Positions 7,092 to 14,723 are shown, counted from the first letter of the stretch. The stretch is DNA of 26,399 nucleotides from JANLSE01 sp038214135 (GCA_038214135.1 JBBQSD010000086.1:1-26399), one strand, 5' to 3'. Notes: generated by a model from the letters alone, not told the origin. Numbers and translations: made by a program.

Positions 7092-8699
7092 CTACACCAA
7101 CAACGCCATCCCACTTGCGCCGGTATCGGCTGCACCTGCCAGCGTTCGATCTGCGCCAATACTGATTGCATGAACCAACCCGTGGGCGCCATGGCTCTGT
7201 GGCATCCGAATAATCGGGTGGTGATCCCGAATCTTGGCACAAGTATACTCGGGAATCCGCAGGTGGCAGACAATCCGCTCGCCCTGGCAATCGAAGCGCG
7301 GTGCTGCTACGGCATCGCTAACGCTCATGCCAAAATCGATCACATTCAACAGAACCTGCAACACCGATGTGATAATCCGCGATGCGCCAGGCGCACCAAG
7401 CACCAGAATCGGCTGATCGCCATTATAAACAATCGTTGGAGCCATGCCAGTGCTGCGGCCTTTCCCTGGAGCAATCGAGTTACGCCCGCCGGGAGTTGGG
7501 TCAAAATTGATCATGGAATTATTGTACATAAAACCAAGGCCGGGTGTAATCACACCAGATGATATGCCCAGCGAATGGGTCAGCGCCACACAATTGCCCA
7601 ATGAGTCAACCACGGTGACATGGGTGGTATCGGGTGGGCCGGATGGCACCTGATCAACGCGAATCGGGTGACCTGTCTCGATCTGGGCACGCCATTCAAC
7701 CGCTCGGGCTTTGCTCGTCATCCAGCTCAATGGAACATCAACAAATGCAGGGTCGCCCAAAAACAGATTGCGGTCGGCAAAGGCGGCTTTCATTGCCATC
7801 GAAACCAGGTAGATATATTCGGCGCTATTATGCCCAAGGCTCTTGAGATCATATCCTTCGAGGATATTCAGCATTGCTAACAGGGTTGGCCCGCCATGCG
7901 GTGGCTGTGATGTGGCGATCCGCAGGCCATTATAGCTGCCCTCGACTGGCTGCTCATCCCGTAATGTATAGTGCTTGAGATCATCGGCAGTCACAAATGC
8001 CTGGTTGGCATCAAGATCGGAAGTGATCCTGGCGGCCAATTCACCCTGATAAAAATCATCGGCACCATGGCGTGCGAGGTGGCGCAGGGTGGCGGCATAA
8101 TCCGGGTTGCGGATCGTCTCACCTTCATCATATGGCCGCCCATCGTGTAGGTAGATCCGGCGCGCTTCGGCATTATTCTCGACATAATCGAGCAATGAAC
8201 ACGATTCTGGGTAACGGCGGCGGGTTTTCCAGCGGTTCGCCAGGTGCGTATCGGCCATATAGCCAGCCTCTGCCGTCTCGATTGCTGGTGCAATTGCGGC
8301 ATCCCAGGAGATCGTGCCCCAGCGGCGCAGGATCTCGGAGAGGCCGCGCACGGTGCCGGGTGTACAGATCGATTGGTAGCCAAGATCATTGACCTTGCCC
8401 TGCAAGAAGTAGCCCCAGCCATCGGGATTCATGCCGATCAGAATATCCTGCCACATATTGGGTGTCACTCGGGAACCGGCCAGGGCCGGCGCATCAAGCA
8501 GGATCGGTTTGGCCTGCCCAGCCAGATGCAGGGTCATCAGCGTATAGCCACCAATGCCACACATCTGTGGGTTAACAATCGCCTGGACGAAGGCGCAGGT
8601 CACGGCTGCATCAATTGCATTTCCACCGCTCATCAACACACGAGCACCAGCCTCAACCGCCAACGGCTCGGGAGCAACAATCATGCCATTCATGGGCAT
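7092..8699 (-). CDS. ggt: Gamma-glutamyltransferase
   Basis: An N-terminal-nucleophile enzyme that cleaves gamma-glutamyl bonds (for example in glutathione) or transfers the group. It is made as a precursor and self-processes. The large-subunit region has GGNAIDAAV, GIGGYTLMTLH and TPGTVRGL. The predicted cleavage site is in PPDTTHVTVVD, with the first Thr as the new N-terminus of the small subunit. The small-subunit region has GVITPGLGFMYNNSMINF, GRSTGMAPTIV and APGASRIITSVLQVLLN. The frame opens at 8732, but ATG 8699 (MPMNGM) and ATG 8693 lie just after AAAAGGA, so 8699 is preferred (535 residues). No signal peptide is visible, so a cytoplasmic location is likely, unlike E. coli Ggt. Confidence 0.92.
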   Translation of the reverse strand: MPMNGMIVAPEPLAVEAGARVLMSGGNAIDAAVTCAFVQAIVNPQMCGIGGYTLMTLHLAGQAKPILLDAPALAGSRVTPNMWQDILIGMNPDGWGYFLQGKVNDLGYQSICTPGTVRGLSEILRRWGTISWDAAIAPAIETAEAGYMADTHLANRWKTRRRYPESCSLLDYVENNAEARRIYLHDGRPYDEGETIRNPDYAATLRHLARHGADDFYQGELAARITSDLDANQAFVTADDLKHYTLRDEQPVEGSYNGLRIATSQPPHGGPTLLAMLNILEGYDLKSLGHNSAEYIYLVSMAMKAAFADRNLFLGDPAFVDVPLSWMTSKARAVEWRAQIETGHPIRVDQVPSGPPDTTHVTVVDSLGNCVALTHSLGISSGVITPGLGFMYNNSMINFDPTPGGRNSIAPGKGRSTGMAPTIVYNGDQPILVLGAPGASRIITSVLQVLLNVIDFGMSVSDAVAAPRFDCQGERIVCHLRIPEYTCAKIRDHHPIIRMPQSHGAHGLVHAISIGADRTLAGAADTGASGMALLV

Positions 8700-8765
8700 A
8701 TCCTTTTGAATCAGCGCGTATACTATGAGCATAAGGGTACCACGCTTTTGGGAAGTGCAAGAAGC

Positions 8766-8838
8766 GAAGCTGGGGTTTGGGGGTGCAACCCCCGAGAAAG
8801 ACCCCCTGCTTCTTTACCCGTCTGGTAGGATTGTAATA
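8766..8838 (+). repeat. Hairpin leader repeat, copy 1
   Basis: A 73-bp unit. GAAGCTGGGG pairs with the later CCCC-T-GCTTC (outer stem, 8766-8812), enclosing GGGGGT-GCA-ACCCCC (inner stem). A conserved tail ends TGGTAGGATTGTAATA. Copy 2 begins 78 bases further on. Read as RNA on the plus strand, the tail can form GUCU-GGUA-GGAU with G-U wobbles. Confidence 0.75.
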
Positions 8839-8843
8839 TGTAC

Positions 8844-8916
8844 GAAGCTGGGGTTTGGGGGTGCAACCCCCGAAAGAATTCCCCTGCTTCTTTACCTATC
8901 CGGTAGGATTGCAATA
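8844..8916 (+). repeat. Hairpin leader repeat, copy 2
   Basis: A 73-bp unit with the same 28-base opening as copy 1 and the tail ATCC-GGTA-GGATTGCAATA. The outer stem GAAGCTGGGG/CCCC-T-GCTTC and inner stem GGGGGT/ACCCCC are kept, while the connecting bases differ. It ends 29 bases before the start codon of the phosphatase-like gene, so it is a plausible 5' leader or promoter-carrying element. A third copy is at 25634-25701 on the other strand. Confidence 0.75.
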
Positions 8917-8945
8917 GAGAAAAGAAACAGAGGAGGAATCATATA

Positions 8946-9380
8946 ATGGAACATCAAGAACGTACAGTGCTGTTCGTCTGCACTGGCAATTACTATCGCA
9001 GCCGCTATGCCGAATACCTGTTTAATGCGACGATTCCGCCAGAATTGAACTGGCGGGCCGAATCACGAGGATTTGAACCATCACCCCAAAACCCAGGGCC
9101 GATCAGCAGCGACACTGCCAAACGCCTGCGTGAACGGGGTATCGCCCCGGAACAATTCCGCGAACCATTGCAGTTGACGGAAGCCGATCTGGAACAGGCC
9201 GATCTGGTGGTGATGCTGGATGAGAACGAGCACCGGCCCTACCTTCAGAATGGCTTTGCTGTATGGGAACAACGAGTAACATACTGGCAGGTTGCCGATC
9301 TGTTATGGGGCTTCACGCCAGATCAGGCATTGAGTTTGATTGATCAGGAAGTAGCGCAGCTCATTAAGGAGTTGAGTTAG
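8946..9380 (+). CDS. Low-molecular-weight protein-tyrosine-phosphatase / arsenate-reductase-fold protein
   Basis: A protein of 144 residues. The phosphate-binding loop is at the N-terminus: VLFVCTGNYYRS, with C12 and R18 in the C-x5-R arrangement of LMW-PTPs. The second loop residue pair is YY instead of the common I/L-C/S. The mid region AKRLRERGI and ADLVVMLDENEHRPYL match the family core (usual ...VLAMD...). The canonical C-terminal Asp-Pro general acid is not obvious; YWQVADLLWG occupies the place. It acts on phosphotyrosine or a small phospho-substrate. The start ATG has the strong GAGGAGGAA upstream. The two hairpin repeats form its leader. Confidence 0.85.
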   Translation: MEHQERTVLFVCTGNYYRSRYAEYLFNATIPPELNWRAESRGFEPSPQNPGPISSDTAKRLRERGIAPEQFREPLQLTEADLEQADLVVMLDENEHRPYLQNGFAVWEQRVTYWQVADLLWGFTPDQALSLIDQEVAQLIKELS

Positions 9381-9411
9381 GTGCTTTCAATCGCGGCTGT
9401 GCGCCTCTCGC

Positions 9412-9690
9412 ACCTGCGGTCGGGGTGCCCTGTGGGCCACACCCCCGGCCAGGAACCTTGTCCCTGGACCCTGAATGAACCACTGTAGCACTGCCATGCC
9501 CGTTGGTCATGCCTCGGCGGCGGTCAAGCGGTGCCTGTGGCTGTTCGTTTGTGTGCTGGTTTCCTTGTTTAAAGAATGTCGGTGGCACTGCCATGCCCGT
9601 TGGTCATGCCTCGGCGGCGGTCAAGCGGTGCCTGTGGCTGATAATGGCTCCCCTCTCCCGGTGTGGGAGAGGGGCTGGGGGTGAGGGCAA
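9412..9690. repeat. Repeat cluster with an exact 56-bp direct duplication
   Basis: A 348-base gap without a gene. A GGGGTGCCCT...GTCCCTGGACCCTGAA block (9422-9480) matches 16459-16520. The same 56 bases occur at 9488-9543 and 9585-9640 (core CGTTGGTCATGCCTCGGCGG). An inverted repeat CCCCTCTCCC/GGGAGAGGGG (9650-9659, 9665-9674) follows, then GGGGGTGAGGG and a TGACTCC remnant at about 9707-9724. Confidence 0.75.
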
Positions 9691-9728
9691 TTCTCGGTTC
9701 TCGTCTTCTGACTCCTAACTCCTCGCCC

Positions 9729-11594
9729 CTATACCGCCTGCAACAGCAGTACCCAATCACCCGCCCCCGGTCGCGTGAACGTGTGGGTGCCACTCCCCGC
9801 AACCGCCCCGCCATCCGTACGCTCGCCGGTGCTGGGGTTGATCCAGGTGACACGCAGCGTGCTTGCGAACCCATCCAGGTTGATCTGGATCATGGCATTA
9901 TCGGGCAGATAGGCCATGGCCAATTGTCCATCGGGCGTACTGGCCAGCGCCATCGTCTGCGCGCCGCTGGCCGGGTTGGCGATCCGCTCGGGCGTGGGCA
10001 CCAGATCCCACCAATTCACGCGGCTGAAGATCGCGCGGAACACGCCCATCTGTGCCGCCGAGGGGAACTGCAACCCGCGTGCCCAATAGTTGGCCGCGTT
10101 CGGGTCGCGCTCCCAGCCCCACACGCCAAAGGCGCCATAGCTGTAGCCGCTGGCCCCGGAGAGCAGGCTCAGGTAGCCCGCCGCCCGCGCATCCAGCGCC
10201 GTGCCGGAACGATAGCCACCCAGCCCGGCTCCGGTGCCGTTCGCATCATAGAACGCTTCCAGGTTCAGCACCGGGCGGATCGGGCGGGCATTCCAGAGGC
10301 TCAGGTTCCAGGCAACCGCCTGCGCATACACCAACGCCCGATCCCCGCCATTATGGCCGGTCTGGTTGCTATACAGGCGCATGTAGGGCTGGGATGTGTA
10401 CGGTTCGGCCCACACATTGGTCGGCTGGCCACTGGGGGTGCCCGGGTGCTGGGTGATCAGCGCCTGCGGCACGGCCTGCTGGATAGCCATGCCCACCGCA
10501 TCCATCTCCGGCAGGTACGGGCGATCAAAACTGGGCGCGAGCAGGACATGGTCACCGGCCAGGCGCGCAGCCAGTTGGCCGGCAAAGCGCTGTTCTGCGG
10601 TACCAGGCGTGATGATTTCGTCCAAGGGGTCGGCCAACCCAATCACCAGCACCACCAGCCCGCGCTGATTGGCGGCGGCCACCTTGGCGGCGAAGGCATC
10701 CCAGAAGGCCGGGTTGGGCTGGCGGGTATTCGCATTGAAAAAGGGCGTGCGGCCCGCATGGTCGCTGGTGGCCGCCCATGTCGGAGCCAGCGCAATCTGG
10801 ATCACCGTGAAGCCCTGAGCCACGCGGGTATCAAGATACTGGCTCCATTCAGCATCGCTGGCGCGCAGCGGGATCGCCCAGGCGGTATCGCCCAGCCAGA
10901 AGAACGGCGTCCCATCGGCATGGGTCAGGAAACGTCCCGATGGCGCGACCGTCAGGCGGCCATGGATGGCCAGATCGCTGCTGCCACTGGCGGGTAGTAC
11001 CTGCACGCTACCCGATTGGGTCAGGCCCGAGTCCGCCGGAGTGCTGCTGGTCGTCCACGTCCAGGTGCCGGGGGCGGGGAACATGGTGCGGATAGCAACG
11101 GTCTGATCGCCATCCCAGAAGCCATCCTGATCAAACGTGGTGCCATCCGGGCCGCGAAAGGTGACGTGCAGATCCATCGCGTTATAGGGATCAGCATAGG
11201 CACCCGTTGCGCTGAGGCGCTGCTCCCAACGCTGCCACATAATAGCCTGGGAGCTGTCGCCCGGAATGCTGGTTGGCGTCGGCGTGCCGATCGGCTGAGT
11301 CGTTACTGTTGGCAAGGCAGTATTTGTTGGTTGGGCCGTTGCGGTTACTGTTGGCAAGGCGGTGTTTGTCGGTTGGGCCGTTACGGTTGGCAGTGCATCT
11401 CCAATCACTGGTAGCTTTTTGGCGTTGGCATTGCTGGAGATCTGTGGCAATGCAACCATATAGGGCCGCTGCGTATTCAGCGCCGCTATCGTTGGTTGCG
11501 CCAGGCTGCCACTCATAAAACTAAATGCTCCGATGAGCAGTGAAAGCAGCGTGAGGCGGAGAATGAAGCCAGCATGTGTAGCTGAACGCATCAT
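9729..11594 (-). CDS. Secreted DUF5060/DUF4038 glycoside-hydrolase-like protein
   Basis: A protein of 621 residues. A signal peptide (about 1-33) is followed by a Thr/Pro linker with repeated QPTNTALPTVTA units (about 68-110). A DUF5060-like Ig domain (about 115-200) has WQRWEQRLSA, YNAMDLHVTFRGPDG and PGTWTWTTSST. The DUF4038-type TIM barrel (about 215-530) has GRFLTHADGTPFFWLGDTAWAI, WSQYLDTRVAQGFTVIQIA, NQRGLVVLVIGLADP, RPVLNLEAFYD and SYGAFGVWGW. The C-terminal beta domain resembles the putative collagen-binding domain that often follows DUF4038. Related proteins act on plant polysaccharides such as apiose-containing pectin; the substrate here is not known. AAGGAGGG precedes the start. 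Its GC content looks higher than its neighbours, hinting at transfer. Confidence 0.85.
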   Translation of the reverse strand: MMRSATHAGFILRLTLLSLLIGAFSFMSGSLAQPTIAALNTQRPYMVALPQISSNANAKKLPVIGDALPTVTAQPTNTALPTVTATAQPTNTALPTVTTQPIGTPTPTSIPGDSSQAIMWQRWEQRLSATGAYADPYNAMDLHVTFRGPDGTTFDQDGFWDGDQTVAIRTMFPAPGTWTWTTSSTPADSGLTQSGSVQVLPASGSSDLAIHGRLTVAPSGRFLTHADGTPFFWLGDTAWAIPLRASDAEWSQYLDTRVAQGFTVIQIALAPTWAATSDHAGRTPFFNANTRQPNPAFWDAFAAKVAAANQRGLVVLVIGLADPLDEIITPGTAEQRFAGQLAARLAGDHVLLAPSFDRPYLPEMDAVGMAIQQAVPQALITQHPGTPSGQPTNVWAEPYTSQPYMRLYSNQTGHNGGDRALVYAQAVAWNLSLWNARPIRPVLNLEAFYDANGTGAGLGGYRSGTALDARAAGYLSLLSGASGYSYGAFGVWGWERDPNAANYWARGLQFPSAAQMGVFRAIFSRVNWWDLVPTPERIANPASGAQTMALASTPDGQLAMAYLPDNAMIQINLDGFASTLRVTWINPSTGERTDGGAVAGSGTHTFTRPGAGDWVLLLQAV

Positions 11595-11785
11595 CGCACC
11601 CTCCTTTAACTAATTATTTACGAAGATGAGTATTTATTCATCCAGCGGCAGTGTAGCAGCCGAGGAGGGGTTCTATCTATCACCCAACAGTCCATCCTTA
11701 ACCTATTTTTTACCTCTATGAATGATTAGTCACGTATAGGACCAACGTATGGCTGTAATAGGATCAAAATGAAATGATTCAGGGC

Positions 11786-12018
11786 GCAAAAAAACAGCGC
11801 CTGCCTTCTGGCAAGCGCTGTTCAAAGATGCTGGAGGGTTTGCCGGAACAGTTTCAACGCATCCTGTGCTACTATTGCTAGCAGCTATGATCATGCTGGA
11901 ATGGCGAGTGGCTACTAGGGCTTGATCGCTGGGCGTTGCCAATGCTCGGTGTCTCAGGGTTCCCTGGCACACTCTTCCGCCCGCGTGTGGCTTCCGCTAC
12001 CAGCCGACCATAATCGTT
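11786..12018 (-). ncRNA. Candidate small non-coding RNA (minus strand)
   Basis: The interval between a promoter-like sequence (12025-12053) and an intrinsic terminator (11788-11822) would give a transcript of about 230 bases. A minus-strand frame crosses part of it, but it has no clear ribosome site, runs into the terminator and matches no family I know. Local hairpins include GGCT/AGCC near 12006-11990 and CACAC/GTGTG just after. It could be a trans-acting RNA or an old antisense RNA to the truncated ATPase start. The identity is not recognised. Confidence 0.35.
11788..11822 (-). terminator. Intrinsic terminator on the minus strand
   Basis: On the minus strand AACAGCGC, one mismatch, TGCC, loop AGAA, GGCA and GCGCTGTT form a 12-pair stem, followed by a run of seven T (two inside the stem end). 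On the plus strand the run precedes the hairpin, so it works only for minus-strand transcripts. No annotated minus-strand gene lies directly upstream; the transcript would be the candidate RNA at 11786-12018. Confidence 0.75.
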
Positions 12019-12024
12019 GCTCTT

Positions 12025-12053
12025 TTGATATGGAGTAATATGTTGTGAATCAA
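12025..12053 (-). promoter_or_regulatory. Sigma70-like promoter on the minus strand
   Basis: Reading the minus strand, TTGATT (12053-12048) and TATCAA (12030-12025) are separated by exactly 17 bases, each matching the consensus at 4 of 6 positions. A start near 12018 is expected. It overlaps the beginning of the plus-strand ATPase remnant. Confidence 0.4.
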
Positions 12054-12734
12054 CTGCTGCCGATCTTTTGGCATCTACCTGCAGCACAGGTGCTCGAACA
12101 GGATCTTGGCGTCTTGATTGAGGGTATCAAACAGGGCCGCATTACTTCTGCCAACACGCTCAAATATGTGTTTATGGCCACCAGCGCAAACTTTGGCAAT
12201 ATGTTTAGCCTGGCTGGCGCATCACTGTTCCTGCCATTTCTGCCGCCCAAGCAAATCCTGCTTGCGAATCTGCTGACCGATTTTCCCGAGACGGCAATTG
12301 CCACAGATAATGTCGATCCATCGGCTGTCGAAAAGCCTCGCCGCTGGGATTTGCGCTTTATTCGCAATTTTATGCTCACGTTCGGCCTGGTCAGCTCGCT
12401 GTTCGATTACCTGACATTCGGGGTGTTGGTATTGATGTTACACGCCAGCCCAGAGGAATTTCGTGCTGGCTGGTTTGTCGAATCGGTGATCTCTGCATCA
12501 CTGATTGTGCTCGTGATCCGCACCAACGGCCCATTCTACACAAGCACACCAGGCAAAACCCTGCTGATTGCCACGCTTACCGTTGATGCACTGACACTGG
12601 CGCTGCCATACACGCCACTTGCCAGCTTCCTGGGCTTCAGCCCCATCCCGCCACTGTTTGTTGTGATGCTGGGGATCATTCTGGTGTTGTATATGCCGAC
12701 TGCCGAGGTTGCCAAATACTTCTTCTATCGGTGA
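12045..12734 (+). pseudogene. 5'-truncated MgtA-type (P-IIIB) magnesium-transporting ATPase
   Basis: Only the last 220 or so residues of an ATPase that is normally about 850-900 residues remain. Homology begins about residue 13 (VLEQDLGVLIEGIKQGRITSANTLKYV), the end of the P domain, and continues through the C-terminal membrane helices: ATSANFGNMFSLAGASLFLPFLPPKQILLANLLTDFPETAIATDNVD, EKPRRWDLRFIRNFML, SSLFDYLTFGVL and the final helices ending AEVAKYFFYR. The actuator domain, the phosphorylation motif DKTGT and the ATP-binding domain are absent, and no fragments of them are visible upstream. A GTG opens the frame, but a functional pump cannot result. The remaining frame is intact, so the deletion may be recent. 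Confidence 0.85.
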
Positions 12735-12846
12735 ATGCATATGGTATCCGCACAGAGATGATGCAGAAGAACATCATTCTTTGTAGACTCTTCTGGATCT
12801 ATTATTGCTAGATCCACGATTGAATGAAATCCCAAAGGAGCGATCA

Positions 12847-13257
12847 ATGCAGCGACCACATCTCCACTCGTATTGGCGGCAGTTTCTTATGATCAGCCTA
12901 CTACTGATTGGCAGTTGGCAAACCTTGTATACCAATGCCGCAGATAACCTAACCGTCTCGGTCAGCGCATCGAATTTCCAGTTCACACCGGCTGTCACAA
13001 CCATTACTGCTGGCACGACGGTCAGTTGGACGAATGCTGGCGGTTTTCATAATGTCGTCGCCGATGATAATAGCTTTACCAGTGGTGCAGCAGCCACCCA
13101 GTTCACATTCCAACGGCAATTTTCCACGCCAGGGACCTATGCCTATTATTGTGTTGTCCATGGGGCACCAGGCGGTAGTGCCATGTCCGGGCGCATTATC
13201 GTCGTTCCTGCTTCATTACCATTTTCTAATTATCTGCCGTTGGTGGTACGTCCATAA
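12847..13257 (+). CDS. Secreted plastocyanin/azurin-like cupredoxin
   Basis: A protein of 136 residues. A signal peptide (hydrophobic about 13-22, cleavage near TNAA-DN) is followed by a type-1 copper domain: VSVSASNFQFTPAVTTITAGTTVSWTNAGGFHNVVADD and YAYYCVVHGAPGGSAMSGRIIV. The copper ligands would be H68, C102, H105 and M113. It probably carries electrons outside the membrane. The frame is open from 12805, but ATG 12847 has AAAGGAG six bases upstream and begins the signal peptide. After the domain, a short tail ends SNYLPLVVRP, a hydrophobic ending I associate with exported Chloroflexota proteins. The gene is monocistronic. Confidence 0.9.
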   Translation: MQRPHLHSYWRQFLMISLLLIGSWQTLYTNAADNLTVSVSASNFQFTPAVTTITAGTTVSWTNAGGFHNVVADDNSFTSGAAATQFTFQRQFSTPGTYAYYCVVHGAPGGSAMSGRIIVVPASLPFSNYLPLVVRP

Positions 13258-13275
13258 GCATTCAGTTCTTGACAT

Positions 13276-13368
13276 TCAGCATTTTCTGCCGATCAATGCC
13301 AGAAGATCAAGGGCATCACGTATTCCGTTGCGTTCGTGCCACGCGAGTTCTTCCAATGAATACTCCAT
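13276..13368 (-). pseudogene. Possible 30-codon coding remnant
   Basis: ATG at 13368 opens a frame reading MEYSLEELAWHERNGIRDALDLL followed by ALIGRKC and a stop. The composition is amphipathic and gene-like, but no ribosome site stands out and a stop lies 15 codons upstream. It sits directly downstream of the Uma2 gene on the same strand. It could be a tiny gene or the end of a deleted one. I do not recognise it. Confidence 0.25.
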
Positions 13369-13440
13369 GAGCGTATGGCCAGAAGAAACAGGAGATTTCG
13401 CCTTGCGATGAGTTTAGCAGCCGCGCCCTTCAGGGTATAC

Positions 13441-14328
13441 CTATGAGAGCATGTCCGGGTCGATACCCAATTCACGCAACTTCGTTGCCAATCGTTCGGC
13501 CCGACTATATTCCTGTTCGGCGCGACCATACTCCTGTTCGGCCCGACTATATTCCTGTTCGGCGCGTTCGCGCTCCTGTTCGGCGCGACCATACTCCTGC
13601 TCGGCGCGTTCGCGCTCCTGTTCGGCGCGTTCAGCACCAGTTGGAATGAGTGTTCCATCTTCATAGCACCAGCGTAGCCAGGTTTCGCGAATGCCCTCAT
13701 GAACCCCCTGCCACATCTGAACGCCAAGCCCAATATCTGGAAAGTAGCGCTCGGTGCGCTGGCGAAAGGCTCGCCGCCCTAGCTCAAGAATTGTTAGTTT
13801 CTTGCCCTTCAGATAGCGCTGTGGGTCGTACACGATATAGTAGAGCGCCCCAACCTTGGCATAGATCTCGCGTTTCCTATCGAGTTCGCCGCCCTCGTCA
13901 TTGGAAACAATCTCAACCACAACATCGGGTGGTTTGCCATATTCCCAAGTGAAGTAGGATCGGTTGTGCTTTGGCTTGAGATCAGTTGGGAACTTCACAT
14001 CCAAAGTCAACAACGTATCTGGCACAATCGGTGGTAGCCATAGGCCATAGTAGACGCCAACATTGGCCATGACAACAAATGGGCGACTATCGCCTGGGCC
14101 AGGCCATGATGAAAACAGCGGCTCTGTCAGCAGCCGCATCTGCTTCTCCGAAAACAGGTTGTCCACGGCGTTCCCATCCTCTGTCCTGATGTGATCGAGG
14201 TTGGGCCGTAGCAACTCTGGGTCGATCAGATCGCCCTCCTTCCAGTTGATCAGCGCGATATCTAATGCATCCATCTCGGCTAACTCCTGGGAAGGGCGTG
14301 CCTTTACAACTTTTTGAGTCGTTGCCAT
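13441..14328 (-). CDS. Uma2 family (DUF820) restriction-endonuclease-fold protein with coiled-coil repeat tail
   Basis: A protein of 295 residues. The core (about 60-225) is a Uma2-type PD-(D/E)XK fold: PDVVVEIVSNDEGGELDRKREIYAKVGALYYIVYDP provides the Asp, Glu and Lys expected of the active site. The C-terminal tail (about 232-282) consists of seven-residue units of the RAEQEYG/RAEQERE type, predicted to form a charged coiled coil, and is encoded by a 21-bp tandem repeat. It ends ATKLRELGIDPDMLS. The biological role of Uma2 proteins is not settled. They are multi-copy in Chloroflexota and Cyanobacteria and may be linked to mobile elements. A remnant of a second copy is at 16751-16983. Confidence 0.88.
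   Translation of the reverse strand: MATTQKVVKARPSQELAEMDALDIALINWKEGDLIDPELLRPNLDHIRTEDGNAVDNLFSEKQMRLLTEPLFSSWPGPGDSRPFVVMANVGVYYGLWLPPIVPDTLLTLDVKFPTDLKPKHNRSYFTWEYGKPPDVVVEIVSNDEGGELDRKREIYAKVGALYYIVYDPQRYLKGKKLTILELGRRAFRQRTERYFPDIGLGVQMWQGVHEGIRETWLRWCYEDGTLIPTGAERAEQERERAEQEYGRAEQERERAEQEYSRAEQEYGRAEQEYSRAERLATKLRELGIDPDMLS
13497..13622. repeat. 21-bp tandem repeat inside the Uma2 gene, six copies
   Basis: Units begin CGGCSCGACYATAYTCCTGTT or the variant CGGCGCGTTCGCGCTCCTG, alternating through the array. The unit length is a multiple of three, so copy number can change without breaking the frame. It encodes the coiled-coil tail. Confidence 0.85.
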
Positions 14329-14379
14329 TGGTCACCTCCGGTTTCTACACGATACCGGCATTATACTGTATAGAACATT

Positions 14380-14720
14380 TGTTTGCAAGAACCAAGTATT
14401 CAGAAGCCAGGAGTCAGAAGTCAGAATACGGTCATCAGCTTTCAGCTTTCAGCCATCAGGGGTTAGATCACAGCGTAGAGACGCACTATCTTGCGTCTGA
14501 ACAAGCGAACCAGCCAGTACCAACATCGATTGATCGCAGCCGTGGCATGACCAACCGACGTTGGTGCGCCACAAGCATTCTTTAAACCAAAAAAAGAATA
14601 CGTCGGGCGTATCGCGATACGCCCCAACGGGCGACCGATAAAGGTTGATCGCAGCCGTGGATGACGATACGGGCGACCGACCGGTTGCCCAACAGCCACC
14701 AACATGCTGATCAAAATCAA
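14380..14720. repeat. Mosaic of dispersed repeats in a 395-base gap
   Basis: No gene is seen. In order: AGGAGTCAGAAGTCAG heptamers (about 14407-14424); CAGCTTTCAGCTTTCAGC (about 14438); AGACGCA-CTATCT-TGCGTCT hairpin (14479-14498); an inverted copy of the CATGCCACGGCTGCGATCAA repeat (about 14505-14590) preceded on its own strand by TTTAAAGAATGC; the perfect 20-bp palindrome GGGCGTATCG/CGATACGCCC (14605-14624); and a second partial GATCGCAGCCGTGG at about 14645. Confidence 0.75.
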
Positions 14721-14723
14721 AAC

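Noticed and set aside
9663..10997. A 444-codon plus-strand frame
   Set aside because: It lies antisense to the well-supported secreted glycosidase-like gene, has a composition rich in Arg, Gly and His typical of shadow frames in GC-rich DNA, and begins inside a repeat.
11730..11972. An 80-codon minus-strand frame
   Set aside because: It runs through the intrinsic terminator hairpin and T-run, has no ribosome site and matches no family I know. A non-coding transcript explains the region better.
13293..13733. A 146-codon minus-strand frame overlapping the Uma2 gene
   Set aside because: It reads the 21-bp repeat in another frame (PNRS/ANAP repeats). The Uma2 frame has clear domain motifs.
14463..14720. 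An 85-codon minus-strand frame
   Set aside because: It consists wholly of dispersed repeats and palindromes, and its GRIAIRP peptide is the translation of the GGGCGTATCGCGATACGCCC repeat.
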